A DNA stretch of 64,000 nt from Bacillus bingmayongensis (GCF_000299035.1 NZ_JH921518.1:470439-534438), one strand, 5' to 3'. Shown: positions 45,376-55,558, counted from the stretch's first letter. The notes: generated by a model not told the origin, from the letters alone. Program-made: numbers and translations.

Positions 45376-46653
45376 TCACAGAGATTCTAACTGCTCAAAA
45401 AAATTCGGATAGGATACAGCGACTGCATCACCATTTTCAATTTGCACTTCCCCTTCGGCTATACAAGACGCAATTGCAAGCATCATGCCAATGCGATGGT
45501 CTCCATGACTATTAACAATACTCCCTTGCAACTTCTGATTTCCATTAATGATCATACCATCTGGAGTCGCTTCAATTTCCACTCCCAATTTTCGAAGCTC
45601 ATCAACAACTGTATCGATACGATTCGTTTCTTTTACTTTTAACTCCTCTGCATCTTTAATAATTGTTGTTCCTATCGCCTGTGTTGCTAGTAAAGCAATA
45701 ATAGGGATTTCATCAATTAATCTTGGAATCAGTGAACCGCCAATTTCAATTCCTTTCAGTTCAGAAGTTTCAATTGTAATATCTCCACATGGTTCAAACT
45801 CTTCATTCCGGACATTACGAATTGAAATAAGTGCTCCCATTTCTGATAACACATCTAAAATCCCTGTTCTCGTTGGGTTTAAACCAACATTTTCCAATAT
45901 AAGTTTACTATTTGGTACAATTACACCCGCTACTAGAAAAAAGGCTGCTGAAGAAATATCTCCCGGTACCTCTATTCCCCTTCCCACAAGCGATTGACCA
46001 CCTTTTAAAGAAACCGTTTGCCCTTCTTTATTCACTTCGCAACCAAATGCACGTAGCATTCGCTCAGTATGATCACGTGATTGTAGCGGTTCAGTTACTG
46101 CCGTTACTCCTTCTCCTTGCAAACCTGCAAGTAAAATAGCTGATTTTATTTGAGCACTTGCTATAGGAGAATGATAGTGTACACCTTTTATATTTCCTCC
46201 ACGAATTGATAAAGGCGTATACTGTCCATCTTCCCTTCCATCAATTTTCACATTCATTTCACGCAGAGGGACTGTGACACGCTTCATTGGACGCTTTCCA
46301 ATCGATGCATCGCCAATTACAGTACAATGAAAAGGAGTATTTGCTAAAATACCGAGCATGAGACGAATCGTGGTTCCTGAATTTCCTACATCTAGTACCT
46401 CTTTCGGTTCCTTTAATCCAGCTAACCCTTTTCCATATACAATGACATCGGTACCATCTTGTTCAATCATCACTCCTAATTTTTGAAAGCAAGCAATCGT
46501 ACTTAAACAGTCTTCTCCTAATAAAAAATTTGATATTTTTGTTGTTCCTTCTGCTATCGCTCCAAACATCACGGCACGGTGTGAAATAGATTTATCTCCA
46601 GGCACAGCAATTCTTCCATTCAAACCATTTTTCCGCCTTATGAGTCTCCTCAT
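45376..46653 (-). CDS. aroA: 3-phosphoshikimate 1-carboxyvinyltransferase (EPSPS)
   Basis: Joins phosphoenolpyruvate and shikimate-3-phosphate (gene aroE in older B. subtilis naming). The 425-residue protein has [20 protein letters not shown] (Lys-Ser binding), [12 protein letters not shown], and the C-terminal [21 protein letters not shown] precedes the ATG. It is the last gene of the aroC-aroB-aroH-hisC-aroA series; no tyrA lies between it and hisC. Protein length and motifs are normal. Confidence 0.96.
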   Translation of the reverse strand: MRRLIRRKNGLNGRIAVPGDKSISHRAVMFGAIAEGTTKISNFLLGEDCLSTIACFQKLGVMIEQDGTDVIVYGKGLAGLKEPKEVLDVGNSGTTIRLMLGILANTPFHCTVIGDASIGKRPMKRVTVPLREMNVKIDGREDGQYTPLSIRGGNIKGVHYHSPIASAQIKSAILLAGLQGEGVTAVTEPLQSRDHTERMLRAFGCEVNKEGQTVSLKGGQSLVGRGIEVPGDISSAAFFLVAGVIVPNSKLILENVGLNPTRTGILDVLSEMGALISIRNVRNEEFEPCGDITIETSELKGIEIGGSLIPRLIDEIPIIALLATQAIGTTIIKDAEELKVKETNRIDTVVDELRKLGVEIEATPDGMIINGNQKLQGSIVNSHGDHRIGMMLAIASCIAEGEVQIENGDAVAVSYPNFFEQLESL

Positions 46654-46707
46654 TTTTTATCACCTCTATTAAAAATAATGTATACTTTCGTATCCCTATA
46701 TCATCTA

Positions 46708-46900
46708 TATATCCATTTTGATTTTCTAACATATAAGTCGCTGCTCTGAAGAACAAAAGATGATCTACGCTCGATTTCTCTCTTTATTTTCACTTAACAT
46801 GGGGCAAGTAGAGGAGCTGACCGCTTCTCTACTTGGCCGATGATTTCTCCCACCTAAAGTTTAGGTTTTATGTCGTTTTTTCAATTTGTATGTATATATC
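46708..46900. repeat. Dispersed repeat family 1, full-length copy
   Basis: About 193 bases in the 383-base gap upstream of aroA. It begins ATCCATTTTGATTTTCTAAC, contains GCTGACCGCTTCTCTACTTGG, and ends TTTTTCAATTTGTATGTATA. The ends are imperfect inverted repeats of each other. The copy at 58811-58990 is the same element in reverse orientation. Confidence 0.75.
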
Positions 46901-47000
46901 TTTTATTGTACTGCTTTCTTTCTTCATCGTGCAAATATGTTTGACTTCTCCCACGGCTAAAGGCGATGGGTTTTCTCGTTCGAAACTTTTATAATCTAAA

Positions 47001-47030
47001 AGAAAACGACTCCTATAATAGGAGCCGCTG
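47001..47030 (-). terminator. Terminator after hisC
   Basis: Minus-strand GGCTCCTA and TAGGAGTC form a hairpin followed by GTTTTC, just past the hisC stop. It ends the aroC-aroB-hisC transcript. Confidence 0.75.
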
Positions 47031-47036
47031 CTTTTC

Positions 47037-48149
47037 TCAAGAATACGTTTCTTCTTTCTTGTTCTGCTCTTTCACAAGTTCCGTAAGCAATTCAATAATC
47101 TCATCATTCTCTTCTTTTAAACCAACCGTAATACGAATACCATCCGGCAAGCCAAACGCAGCACCTGAACGAACAATATACCCTTTTCGCATTAATCTTT
47201 CAAATGCTTCATTACCAGGAATCCCAAGCTTTAAGAAGATGAAATTTGTTTGTGATGGATAATAAAAAACATCGTACTCCTCACAGAACGTATAATATTG
47301 ATTTAACCCTTCGGCATTTTTCTTCACACACTCATGTAAAAACTCTTGATCTTCTATTGCAACTGACGCTACAACTTGTGCAACAGTCGACGTATTAAAT
47401 GGTAGTCTCGCTACTTCTAATTGCTGTATGAGTTTTTCATTCCCTACAGCATAACCAATACGAAAAGCGGCTAAACCATATGATTTTGAAAATGTACGTA
47501 ACACCATGAGATTTTCATACTCTTCAAGAAGTGGCAATGTTTGTGGATAATCTTTTGCCCCCGCATATTCATAATATGCTTCATCCATAATTACGAGTGT
47601 TGACTTTGGAACCGCCTCTAAAAATGAAAGTAATTTTTGCTTTTCTACATATGTTCCTGTTGGATTATTCGGATTACAAATCCATACGATTTGCGTTTTC
47701 TCATCAATTTTCTCAAGCATTGCATCCAAGTCATGAATACCATCCTTAAGCGGCACTTCACGAACCTCTGCTCCTTCAATCACAGCATGGTGATGGTATT
47801 GTGAAAATGTTGGATTTGCCATCACAACATTTGTACCTTTTTGTAATAAGGCGCGACTAATCATTTGAATTACTTCATCTAAACCACTACCAAATAAAAG
47901 TTGTTCTGGTTTCACATGAAGGTGCGCAGCTACTTTTTCACGAAGTTCAAAAGCTGCTCCATCTGGATATAAAGCATATTGCGTACTTAAGGAAGCTAAA
48001 GCTTCCTTTACACGTTTTGAACAGCCAAACGGGTTTTCATTAGATGCTAATTTTACAATTTTAGATAATCCATATTCTCTTTTTACTTCTTCAATGTTTT
48101 TGCCAGGTACATATGCTTTCAAAGTTAACAATTGCTCTTTTACTCTCAT
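47037..48149 (-). CDS. hisC: Histidinol-phosphate/aromatic aminotransferase
   Basis: PLP aminotransferase (370 residues) for histidinol phosphate and, in the aro operon, probably phenylalanine and tyrosine. The PLP lysine is in [16 protein letters not shown], and NPNNPTGTY and [10 protein letters not shown] are the usual cofactor motifs. I chose the ATG at 48147-48149, preceded by GGGGG. It follows the decayed aroH gene. Confidence 0.94.
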   Translation of the reverse strand: MRVKEQLLTLKAYVPGKNIEEVKREYGLSKIVKLASNENPFGCSKRVKEALASLSTQYALYPDGAAFELREKVAAHLHVKPEQLLFGSGLDEVIQMISRALLQKGTNVVMANPTFSQYHHHAVIEGAEVREVPLKDGIHDLDAMLEKIDEKTQIVWICNPNNPTGTYVEKQKLLSFLEAVPKSTLVIMDEAYYEYAGAKDYPQTLPLLEEYENLMVLRTFSKSYGLAAFRIGYAVGNEKLIQQLEVARLPFNTSTVAQVVASVAIEDQEFLHECVKKNAEGLNQYYTFCEEYDVFYYPSQTNFIFLKLGIPGNEAFERLMRKGYIVRSGAAFGLPDGIRITVGLKEENDEIIELLTELVKEQNKKEETYS

Positions 48150-48163
48150 TTTGATTCCCCCTG

Positions 48164-48424
48164 TCATTTTACTAGATCAGGCCGCAGTACAATCGCCTTT
48201 TCTAAATATACATGCTCTACTTCATGATGTATTTTTTTCCATGACTGTCATCATTACACGAATACATTTATGTCAGCTGTCGTAGAAGTTAACACTGATA
48301 CAATATCAGTGGGATAAATTCCATTATCATTTGCTATTCTTTTCACTAAACGCTCTGTCGCAGCAAATATCTCCTCAACTTCATTATGTTCGACTGTAAT
48401 CGCGCCGCGAATTGCGCGAATCAA
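48164..48424 (-). pseudogene. aroH: Chorismate mutase AroH, decayed
   Basis: The reading frame starts at a TTG (48422-48424) overlapping the aroB stop and gives IRAIRGAITVEHNEVEEIF and then TERLVKRIANDNGIYPTDIV, clearly AroH. After TTADIN the frame breaks: CIRVMMTV continues in another frame, and [20 protein letters not shown] in a third. The stretch between them, about 33 codons that include the segment with Cys75 and Glu78 of B. subtilis AroH, is missing. At least one deletion and one further frameshift are needed. No intact product is possible. Confidence 0.93.
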
Positions 48425-49512
48425 ATGGATTCTCCCTCTCTTTGAAATGCTTCTAATGCAGTATGAACAGTCTTATCTGAAATAGATACGACATTTACTA
48501 CCCCATATTCCTGCATAAGTACCATACGAATTATTCCTGCGTTCGCCTTTTTATCTTGCTTCATCACTTGTACAAGGCGTTCTATATTTAGATTCTTTGG
48601 CATATGCGGATAACCATACTGAGAAAACCAGCGCTTAATTTCTTTAAACCCGAGATCTATCTTATAAATTTGTTCACTTAAAAATATAGCGAATAACATA
48701 CCAATCGCTACTCCGTCACCATGTGTAACTTTTCCATACCCCATCTCTTTTTCAAGAGCATGTCCTAATGTATGTCCAAAGTTCAAGTGAGCACGTACAC
48801 CTTTTTCCGTTTCATCTTGCGCTACAATATTCGCTTTTACAGGAATCGCTCTCTTTAGAATATAGATTAACTTTTCATCTCTTATATCTTCTAATGTCTT
48901 CACTTCACGCTTTAACCAATGATATAATTCCACATTACCAATCAGAGCATGTTTAATTGCTTCAGCAAATCCTGAACGCCATTCTTTTTCCGGTAACGAA
49001 TTTAAAAATGGTGTATGATACAGCACCGCTTCTGGCTGATGAAACGCTCCAATCATATTTTTTCCTAATGGATGATTAATGGCAACTTTCCCACCAACTG
49101 CGCTATCATGTGCCAGTAACGTTGTTGGAACTTGAATAAAGCGAATACCACGCATAAATGTCGCCGCAACAAAACCAGCTAAATCACCAATCATTCCTCC
49201 TCCAAGTGCAACAACTAAAGAATGTCGATCCATCCCGTTTTCAAGCGCTGATGTATGAGCCGCATAAAAATTTTCAAATGATTTTTCTTTCTCTCCACTT
49301 GGAACAACAAATGAAAAAACATGTTTTTCTACTTGCAACGCATCCATAACTTCTTTTAAATGAAATGATGCGACAGATTCATCAGAAATGATCATTACAT
49401 TAGAAACAGCTGGTTTCATATTTCGAACAAGCATTGTCAAATGTGACAACGCATCTTTCCCTACATATACATCATACTCTTTAGACTGCGTCTGAATATG
49501 TATTTTCTCCAT
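48421..49512 (-). CDS. aroB: 3-dehydroquinate synthase
   Basis: Cyclises DAHP to 3-dehydroquinate with NAD and zinc. The 363-residue protein has LVVALGGGMIGDLAGFVAAT (NAD binding), QVPTTLLAHDSAVGGKVAIN and FGHTLGHALEKEMGYGKVTHG (zinc ligands His). Start and aroC stop overlap (TAATG). Its stop overlaps the start of the aroH remnant, showing that aroH was once translationally coupled. Confidence 0.97.
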   Translation of the reverse strand: MEKIHIQTQSKEYDVYVGKDALSHLTMLVRNMKPAVSNVMIISDESVASFHLKEVMDALQVEKHVFSFVVPSGEKEKSFENFYAAHTSALENGMDRHSLVVALGGGMIGDLAGFVAATFMRGIRFIQVPTTLLAHDSAVGGKVAINHPLGKNMIGAFHQPEAVLYHTPFLNSLPEKEWRSGFAEAIKHALIGNVELYHWLKREVKTLEDIRDEKLIYILKRAIPVKANIVAQDETEKGVRAHLNFGHTLGHALEKEMGYGKVTHGDGVAIGMLFAIFLSEQIYKIDLGFKEIKRWFSQYGYPHMPKNLNIERLVQVMKQDKKANAGIIRMVLMQEYGVVNVVSISDKTVHTALEAFQREGESI

Positions 49513-50684
49513 TAAAACTCCCTCGCATATTCATTATGTTTCTTAATATTTTCACGAATACAATCCATACGATCCGCTCCAAATTGTTCTACTAGAGCTA
49601 CTGCCAATTCCCATGCAACAACTGCTTCTGCCACAACGCTAGCTGCCGGTACAGCACAACTATCAGAACGTTCAATGCTCGCTGAAAAAGCTTCTTTCGT
49701 ATCAATATCAACGCTTTGAAGGGGTTTATACAGCGTTGGAATGGGTTTCATGACACCTCGAACGACAACCGGCATACCTGTTGTCATACCACCTTCTAAT
49801 CCACCCGCATGATTTGTTCTTCTTGTATATCCATCTTCTTTATCCCAAAGAATTTCATCATGCACTTGACTCCCTGGCTTATGCGCTGCTTCAAATCCAA
49901 TACCAATTTCCACACCTTTAAAAGCATTAATGCTCATTACTGCGGCTGCTAATTTCGCGTCAAGTTTTCGATCATAATGAACATAACTTCCTACCCCAAC
50001 TGGCATTCCTTCTACAATTACTTCTACAATGCCACCAATAGAATCCCCACTTGTTTTTGCATCATCAATTGCCTGCATCATTTTTTTACCTGCCTCTTCA
50101 TCTAAACAACGAACAGGAGATGCTTCTGTAATTTCTTGTAGTCGTTCTATTGAATCATATGTAAGCTTTTCTGCCTTCACACCACCAATTTCAATTACAT
50201 GCCCTGCAACCTTTACACCTAACTCTGCTAAAAGTTTTTTCGCAACAGCGCCTGCTGCAACTCGAACCGTTGTCTCACGTGCTGAAGAACGCTCAAGTAC
50301 ATTTCTCATGTCACGGTGTCCGTATTTAATTGCACCATTTAAATCAGCATGACCAGGTCTCGGTCTTGTAATTTGTCTTTTCATCTCTTTTGCTTCTTGT
50401 TCAGTTAGCGGATCTACTCCCATAACCTTTGTCCAATGGGCAAAATCTTTATTTTCAACAACGAGCGCAATTGGAGAACCAAGCGTACGTCCATGTCTGA
50501 CACCACTGACAATTTGCGCTTGATCTTTTTCAATTTGCATGCGTCTGCCACGCCCGTAACCTTTCTGTCTTCTTGCTAATTCTTCATTTACATCATCTGC
50601 TACTAAAGATAACCCTGCTGGAATACCTTCCAAAATTGTCGTAAGCTGCGGACCATGAGATTCACCAGCTGTAATATATCGCAT
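49512..50684 (-). CDS. aroC: Chorismate synthase
   Basis: Makes chorismate from EPSP using reduced FMN (aroF in B. subtilis naming). The 390-residue protein has [18 protein letters not shown], the FMN-binding [19 protein letters not shown] region, and [17 protein letters not shown]. First gene of the aro operon here; in B. subtilis cheR lies between ndk and this gene, but none is visible. Confidence 0.97.
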   Translation of the reverse strand: MRYITAGESHGPQLTTILEGIPAGLSLVADDVNEELARRQKGYGRGRRMQIEKDQAQIVSGVRHGRTLGSPIALVVENKDFAHWTKVMGVDPLTEQEAKEMKRQITRPRPGHADLNGAIKYGHRDMRNVLERSSARETTVRVAAGAVAKKLLAELGVKVAGHVIEIGGVKAEKLTYDSIERLQEITEASPVRCLDEEAGKKMMQAIDDAKTSGDSIGGIVEVIVEGMPVGVGSYVHYDRKLDAKLAAAVMSINAFKGVEIGIGFEAAHKPGSQVHDEILWDKEDGYTRRTNHAGGLEGGMTTGMPVVVRGVMKPIPTLYKPLQSVDIDTKEAFSASIERSDSCAVPAASVVAEAVVAWELAVALVEQFGADRMDCIRENIKKHNEYAREF

Positions 50685-50711
50685 CGGTTATTCCCCTTTT
50701 CTTATAATTAT

Positions 50712-50844
50712 TTTATCTCGCATTAATGGGAGAGAAGAGGATCTGACCGCTTCTATGCATGAACGGATTCGATCCCCCTCCTAAAAAGAAAGGTTTTATA
50801 TCATTTTTTTCAATTTATATACTTGTATAGAAGTTTCACTTTAT
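50712..50844. mobile_element. Composite repeat: bcr1 ends with family 1 interior
   Basis: TTTAT pentamers at both ends, left end TTTATCTCGCATTAATGGG and right end AAGTTTCACTTTAT as in bcr1. Between them is family 1 material (ATCTGACCGCTTCTATGCATG, CTCCTAAAAAGAAAGG, TTTTCAATTTATATACTTG). The left half of family 1 is absent. Total 133 bp, in the gap between aroC and ndk. Confidence 0.65.
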
Positions 50845-50890
50845 GTATCAATATATCATACCGAGCCTTACTTCGTAACTATTTGAAACT

Positions 50891-50932
50891 AAAAAAGTGC
50901 AAGAAGAGTATTCACACTCTCCTTGCACTTTT
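50891..50932 (-). terminator. Terminator after ndk
   Basis: Minus-strand AAAGTGCAAGGAGAGT and ACTCTTCTTGCACTTT form a hairpin followed by TTTTAG, about 50 bases past the ndk stop. Confidence 0.85.
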
Positions 50933-50979
50933 CACTATTACCACAGTTATTAAAGCGTTTACAAATCATTTTAAAATAA

Positions 50980-51426
50980 TTAGTAAATCCATTGATTCAT
51001 TAATTTTGAGTAGTCTACTAATTCTTCTTCTTTAAAGAAAATACCAATCTCACGTTCTGCACTTTCTAGAGAATCAGAACCATGGATAATATTTTTCGCA
51101 ACTGTTACACCAAAATCGCCACGAATTGTACCTGGTGCCGCTTCATGAGGTCTTGTGTTACCCATCATATTACGAGCAGTATTTACTACACCTTCACCTT
51201 GCCATACCATTGCAAAAACAGGACCAGATGTAATGAAATCTACTAATTCACCAAAGAAAGGTTTTTCTGTGTGCTCAGCGTAATGTTTTCCTGCAATTTC
51301 TGGAGTAACTTGCATTAATTTCGCACCAACTAATTGAAAGCCCTTTTTCTCAAAACGAGCTACAATTTCCCCAATGAAGGCACGTTGTACGCCGTCTGGT
51401 TTTACCATTAGAAATGTTTTTTCCAT
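50980..51426 (-). CDS. ndk: Nucleoside diphosphate kinase
   Basis: Transfers the terminal phosphate between nucleoside triphosphates and diphosphates. The 148-residue protein has the active-site His115 in NIIHGSDS, and the usual N-terminus [18 protein letters not shown]. The ATG at 51424-51426 follows GGAGAG; the longer upstream frame is not supported. It follows hepT. Confidence 0.98.
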   Translation of the reverse strand: MEKTFLMVKPDGVQRAFIGEIVARFEKKGFQLVGAKLMQVTPEIAGKHYAEHTEKPFFGELVDFITSGPVFAMVWQGEGVVNTARNMMGNTRPHEAAPGTIRGDFGVTVAKNIIHGSDSLESAEREIGIFFKEEELVDYSKLMNQWIY

Positions 51427-51551
51427 AAAAAATCTCTCCACTTCTGAATTATGTATGTAATTGTATATCCCCACACACATATTAACACCCTTATCACAAT
51501 TGTGCAATAGTTTTGAAATAGAGAGATTATTTTATTTGTAAAAGAAAATCA

Positions 51552-52514
51552 TTAAAATTTTCGTTTTCCAATATACTTTGCAACATTTTGCAACGCATAT
51601 TTTGCCTGTCCACGTGGTAAAGGTTTTATTACCTCTAATGCTTTATGTAAATAACGTTCACTAAATGCAAATGCCTGATCGATTGCTGGACTTGTCTTAA
51701 TGTCGTGAATAATTTCTTTCATCTCACTTGCAGTTGTATTTTCATGAACAGATACAATTTTTTCACGAAGCTTTGGATCTTTCATTGCATACAAAGCTGG
51801 TAGTGTGACGTTTCCTTGCAATAAATCTCCACCAGCAGGTTTTCCTAATTTTTCTTCTGTTGAAACGAAATCTAAAATATCATCAATAATTTGATAAGAC
51901 ATGCCAACAAAATAACCATACCAAAACAAACGATTTACAGTATCACGGCTTGCACCAGAAGCAATGGCTCCTAACTGACAACTAGCCGCAATCAACAATG
52001 CTGTTTTTCTTTTAATTCGTCGTAAATACGTTCTTAAATTTTGATTATAGTCATACTTATCCTTAATTTGTTCGATTTCACCTTTACATACTTCCAAAAT
52101 TGTATACGACAATGCCTGGTGAGCTTCAGGAACTTCTAAATTCGTAATGCACTCAAGAGACTTTGCAAACAAATAATCTCCCGTATACATTGCGATACGA
52201 TCTCCCCATTTTGCATTTACAGTTGCACTACTACGTCGCAGGAGTGCTGCATCAATTACATCATCATGCACAAGAGAAGCCATATGAATGAGCTCTAACG
52301 CAACGGCAACATGTTTAATTGCATCTAACTTGTAGTCTCCAAACTTCCCCGCAAGGAGCACAAAAACAGGACGAATTCGTTTACCACCAGCTTCAATAAG
52401 CTGTAGTGCCGCATCTTCTATTAGTCGTTGCTCAGAAGCAACAGTCTTTTTTAATTCCTTTTCTATTACATTAATATCCGATCGTAAAAAAGAGTACATA
52501 AGTTGTAACTTCAT
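51552..52514 (-). CDS. hepT: Heptaprenyl diphosphate synthase component II
   Basis: Catalytic prenyltransferase for the menaquinone-7 side chain. The 320-residue protein has both aspartate-rich motifs, HDDVIDAALLRRS and IDDILDF, and GGKRIRP. I chose the ATG at 52512-52514, six bases after AAGGTG; the GTG three codons upstream overlaps the Shine-Dalgarno. It needs HepS, encoded two genes upstream. Confidence 0.96.
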   Translation of the reverse strand: MKLQLMYSFLRSDINVIEKELKKTVASEQRLIEDAALQLIEAGGKRIRPVFVLLAGKFGDYKLDAIKHVAVALELIHMASLVHDDVIDAALLRRSSATVNAKWGDRIAMYTGDYLFAKSLECITNLEVPEAHQALSYTILEVCKGEIEQIKDKYDYNQNLRTYLRRIKRKTALLIAASCQLGAIASGASRDTVNRLFWYGYFVGMSYQIIDDILDFVSTEEKLGKPAGGDLLQGNVTLPALYAMKDPKLREKIVSVHENTTASEMKEIIHDIKTSPAIDQAFAFSERYLHKALEVIKPLPRGQAKYALQNVAKYIGKRKF

Positions 52515-52545
52515 ATTGTTCACCTTAACCTAAAAACGTCTTTTT

Positions 52546-53259
52546 CTATTTTGATTTTGGTTTAAATCCTAAGTGCATAGCTGCTACACCAAAGGTAAAT
52601 GGTTTCACTTGCACATGCTCAAGCCCTGCCGATTCAAACATTTTTGCTAATTCTTTCATCCCAGGGAATGTGCTAGCAGACTCTTGAAGCCATGAATATT
52701 CCTTATAACTTTTCGCAAACATTTTTCCAAATAACGGCATGATGTATTTAAAATATAAAATATACATCTGGCGAAAACCAATCATCGTTGGTTGAGATGT
52801 TTCTAAACAAATCACTTTTCCACCTGGTTTGACTACACGCGCCATTTCTTTTAACACGTGCATATAATCTGGGACATTACGCAACCCAAAACCGATTGTT
52901 ACATAATCGAATGTATTATCTTCAAATGAAAGTTCCATCGCATTCCCATGCATAAGTTCTACATGATTTAACCCTAAAGCTTTTACTTTTTCTTTCCCAA
53001 CAGATAGCATATTTTCACTAAAGTCTAATCCATATACTTTTCCAGTTGTTCCAACAGCATCAGCAAGTGCAATTGTCCAATCAGCAGTTCCACAACACAC
53101 ATCTAACGCCTTACTTCCAGGCTGTACATCCATAATTCGCATCGTTTCTTTCCGCCATGCTTTATGCCTTTGAAAACTTATAACCGAATTCATTACATCG
53201 TATTTATCAGAAATTTTCTCAAATACATCATGTACTCTTTCTTCTTTTGATTGCTGCAT
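52546..53259 (-). CDS. menG: Demethylmenaquinone methyltransferase
   Basis: SAM-dependent C-methyltransferase of the last menaquinone step (menH/ubiE in other naming). The 237-residue protein has [17 protein letters not shown] at the start, [14 protein letters not shown] (SAM motif), and [17 protein letters not shown]. It lies between hepS and hepT, as in B. subtilis. Confidence 0.96.
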   Translation of the reverse strand: MQQSKEERVHDVFEKISDKYDVMNSVISFQRHKAWRKETMRIMDVQPGSKALDVCCGTADWTIALADAVGTTGKVYGLDFSENMLSVGKEKVKALGLNHVELMHGNAMELSFEDNTFDYVTIGFGLRNVPDYMHVLKEMARVVKPGGKVICLETSQPTMIGFRQMYILYFKYIMPLFGKMFAKSYKEYSWLQESASTFPGMKELAKMFESAGLEHVQVKPFTFGVAAMHLGFKPKSK

Positions 53260-53289
53260 GCTCTTACCCTTCTTCCAATATAAAATTGC

Positions 53290-54045
53290 TTATGTTTTCA
53301 ATTTACCTTTTAAAGTAGAAACTACATCGCCCACTTCTTTATGACTTTGTAGAAATGTTTGTTCTTGTTTGTTCATTTCTTCCAACCACTCTTTAAAGAC
53401 GGTTTCCACGTTTCTGTCATCATCATTTGATAGAGTTGCTTGAACCGCTTGAAAAACAGGTGCATTTTGTCCTTCAGCATGCAATTGATACTCTTTTTGA
53501 AGACGATTACTCCCTAATGCATACGCTATAAACGGCTTCCAATGTGATAATTGAAAATGATCACATGTTTTTTGCAGAAGTGCCGATTCAATTGTCATAA
53601 CGCTTTCTATTACTTCATCAACTTTTGTATACGCCTTCTGATACAACATAATTTTATGTTCATTAATTTCTTTAATACCTTCAGCCAGTGCACGAATCAG
53701 TACAATATCACTATTCATTGAAAGTAAATAATAATACAAACCACTATAATAGTCACCTGCAAGGACTGTAAGCTGACGGCGCTTATGAAATCCGCTCGTT
53801 TCTTTATCTGCTTTGTTTGACACCTTTTCATGTGTATCAAGAGCAATTTGCACAAGCATAATCGTTACCACATAGTGATCAATTTGTTCTTTATGTAAAT
53901 TTGCACTTTTTAAAGCAGCATATAAAAGTACTACTTTTTCTTCATCAATAAATGGTTCTTCAATATAGTTTATAAAATAAGGATGGCGCAGTTTTGCTAG
54001 CAACTGCTCCTTTATATCCGCATACCCTCTGTAGATGTCACACAC
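53290..54045 (-). CDS. hepS: Heptaprenyl diphosphate synthase component I
   Basis: Non-catalytic partner subunit of HepT, which fixes product length. The 251-residue protein is helical with the HepS pattern (YIEEPFIDEEKVVLLYAAL, HKRRQLTVLAGDYYSGLYYYLL). The start is a GTG (54043-54045) after AAGGGTG. mtrB, which precedes hepS in B. subtilis, is absent; a TATAAT-like promoter lies at 54081-54086. Confidence 0.9.
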   Translation of the reverse strand: MCDIYRGYADIKEQLLAKLRHPYFINYIEEPFIDEEKVVLLYAALKSANLHKEQIDHYVVTIMLVQIALDTHEKVSNKADKETSGFHKRRQLTVLAGDYYSGLYYYLLSMNSDIVLIRALAEGIKEINEHKIMLYQKAYTKVDEVIESVMTIESALLQKTCDHFQLSHWKPFIAYALGSNRLQKEYQLHAEGQNAPVFQAVQATLSNDDDRNVETVFKEWLEEMNKQEQTFLQSHKEVGDVVSTLKGKLKT

Positions 54046-54367
54046 AAAAAATCACCCTTGTTTTCTAATTCATAAAATCTATTATAACACATACACTCTA
54101 TTTTCTATAACCAAAACTTGGGGAATCAAAACAAACTACAATTTAGATTTCTATTCATGCAATACGCATAAAAAACAAAAATTCACTCACCTATAAGTTT
54201 ATGAACAGCCAGAAAAATATATGTAACTTTTTAAAGACTATATCTATCCCTTCATAAACACACATTAAAATGAAGCGTCCCTTTCTACCTACTCTTTATA
54301 AGAATTTAGATTTTGCAGACAATAATCTCCCGCCCAATTTCTTTTTTGAGTATAGGTATTACTACCT

Positions 54368-54523
54368 ATAAAGTGAAACTTCCATCAGTGGGTTTTTCTT
54401 CATCCCCACTGATGGTTAGCCCGCACCAATCGGGCTTTTACGGGTAGTTATCCCCCACCTATCTTTCTCGTTTCTCTCTGAATCTTGAGGTAGGGGTCTT
54501 ACTCCCCGTTAATGCGGGATAAA
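54368..54523. mobile_element. bcr1-like repeat, complete
   Basis: A 156-bp element flanked by ATAAA on both sides (54368-54372 and 54519-54523). It begins ATAAAGTGAAACTTCCATC and ends TTAATGCGGGATAAA, the reverse orientation of the copy at 38918-39071. It contains an inverted repeat, CCATCAGTGGG with CCCCACTGATGG. Size and TSD fit bcr1 of the B. cereus group. Confidence 0.82.
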
Positions 54524-54565
54524 TAGCCAGAATCACAAAGAAACTCTTATTAAAATGATATAAAT

Positions 54566-54592
54566 AAAAAAGAAAAGCAGTTTCCCGCTTTC
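54566..54592 (-). terminator. Terminator after folE
   Basis: Minus-strand AAAGCGG and CTGCTTT form a short hairpin with GAAA loop, followed by TCTTTTTT. Confidence 0.65.
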
Positions 54593-54594
54593 CT

Positions 54595-55164
54595 TTACTT
54601 TGCCTTAATAAAAGACAAGATTTCGCTACGTGCCGCTGCATCATTTTCTAGTACACCGCGCACTGCTGTAGTTACCGTTTTTGCACCAGGCTTTTTCACA
54701 CCGCGCATCGTCATACACATATGCTCTGCTTCAACAACTACCATCACACCATGTGGTTCTAGTACTTCCATAATAGAATCAGCTACTGTTGAAGTAATAC
54801 GTTCTTGAAGTTGTGGACGACGTGCAATTGTATCTACAGTACGAGCTAATTTACTTAAACCCGTTACTTTTCCACCACGTGGAATATACGCAACATGAGC
54901 AACTCCATAAAAAGGAACAAGGTGATGCTCACACATCGAATAAAACGGGATATCTTTCACTAATACAAGTTCTTCGTGATCTTCTCCAAACACTTTATGC
55001 AAATGTTCCTTCGGATCTTCGTGCATACCTGAAAATACTTCTGCATACATCTTTGCAACACGTTTTGGTGTATCTAGTACTCCCTCACGATTAGGATCAT
55101 CCCCAATCGCTTCTAAAATGAGGCGCACCGCCTGTTCAATTTGTTCTAAGTTAACTTTTGCCAT
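54595..55164 (-). CDS. folE: GTP cyclohydrolase I
   Basis: First step of folate synthesis, GTP to dihydroneopterin triphosphate (mtrA in B. subtilis naming). The 189-residue protein has the zinc and active-site motif [19 protein letters not shown] and the [18 protein letters not shown] end. I chose the ATG at 55162-55164, preceded by GGGAGGG; a TTG two codons upstream is less likely. Confidence 0.97.
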   Translation of the reverse strand: MAKVNLEQIEQAVRLILEAIGDDPNREGVLDTPKRVAKMYAEVFSGMHEDPKEHLHKVFGEDHEELVLVKDIPFYSMCEHHLVPFYGVAHVAYIPRGGKVTGLSKLARTVDTIARRPQLQERITSTVADSIMEVLEPHGVMVVVEAEHMCMTMRGVKKPGAKTVTTAVRGVLENDAAARSEILSFIKAK

Positions 55165-55233
55165 CCGCAAGCCCTCCCGAAAAACCTAAAAGTGATACGA
55201 AAACATTCTAGCATATTTATGATTTTAAAAGCA

Positions 55234-55267
55234 AAAAGAAGAGCTCCCAAAAAGGAAACTCTTCTTC
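55234..55267 (-). terminator. Terminator after hbs
   Basis: Minus-strand AAGAAGAGTTTCC and GGGAGCTCTTCTT form a hairpin followed by TTTT, 19 bases past the hbs stop. Confidence 0.85.
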
Positions 55268-55285
55268 CCTGTTAATATGTAAAGA

Positions 55286-55558
55286 TTATTTAACCGCATC
55301 TTTTAACGCTTTACCAGGTTTGAATGCAGGTACTTTACTTGCAGCGATTTCAATTTCCTCACCAGTTTGTGGGTTACGTCCTTTACGAGCCGCACGCTCA
55401 CGAACTTCGAAGTTACCGAATCCGATCAATTGTACTTTATCACCTTGTTTTAAAGCTTCTAAGATAGAATCAAAAACAGCGTCAACTGCTTTTGTTGCGT
55501 CCTTTTTAGAAAGGGAACTTGCTTCTGCAACAGCATTGATTAAATCTGTCTTGTTCAT
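55286..55558 (-). CDS. hbs: DNA-binding protein HU
   Basis: Nucleoid protein that bends DNA. The 90-residue protein has [20 protein letters not shown] and the DNA-contacting arm [21 protein letters not shown]. The ATG at 55556-55558 follows GGAGGTG. Located between folE and spoIVA as in B. subtilis. Confidence 0.98.
   Translation of the reverse strand: MNKTDLINAVAEASSLSKKDATKAVDAVFDSILEALKQGDKVQLIGFGNFEVRERAARKGRNPQTGEEIEIAASKVPAFKPGKALKDAVK

Larger units (their letters stand above)
54046..54594. other. 549-bp gap between hepS and folE
   Basis: Contains a probable hepS promoter (minus-strand TGTGTTATAATAG, -10 at 54081-54086), the complete bcr1-like element at 54368-54523 and the folE terminator. 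The remaining A/T-rich 280 bases show no gene or remnant; no mtrB remnant is seen. Confidence 0.7.
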
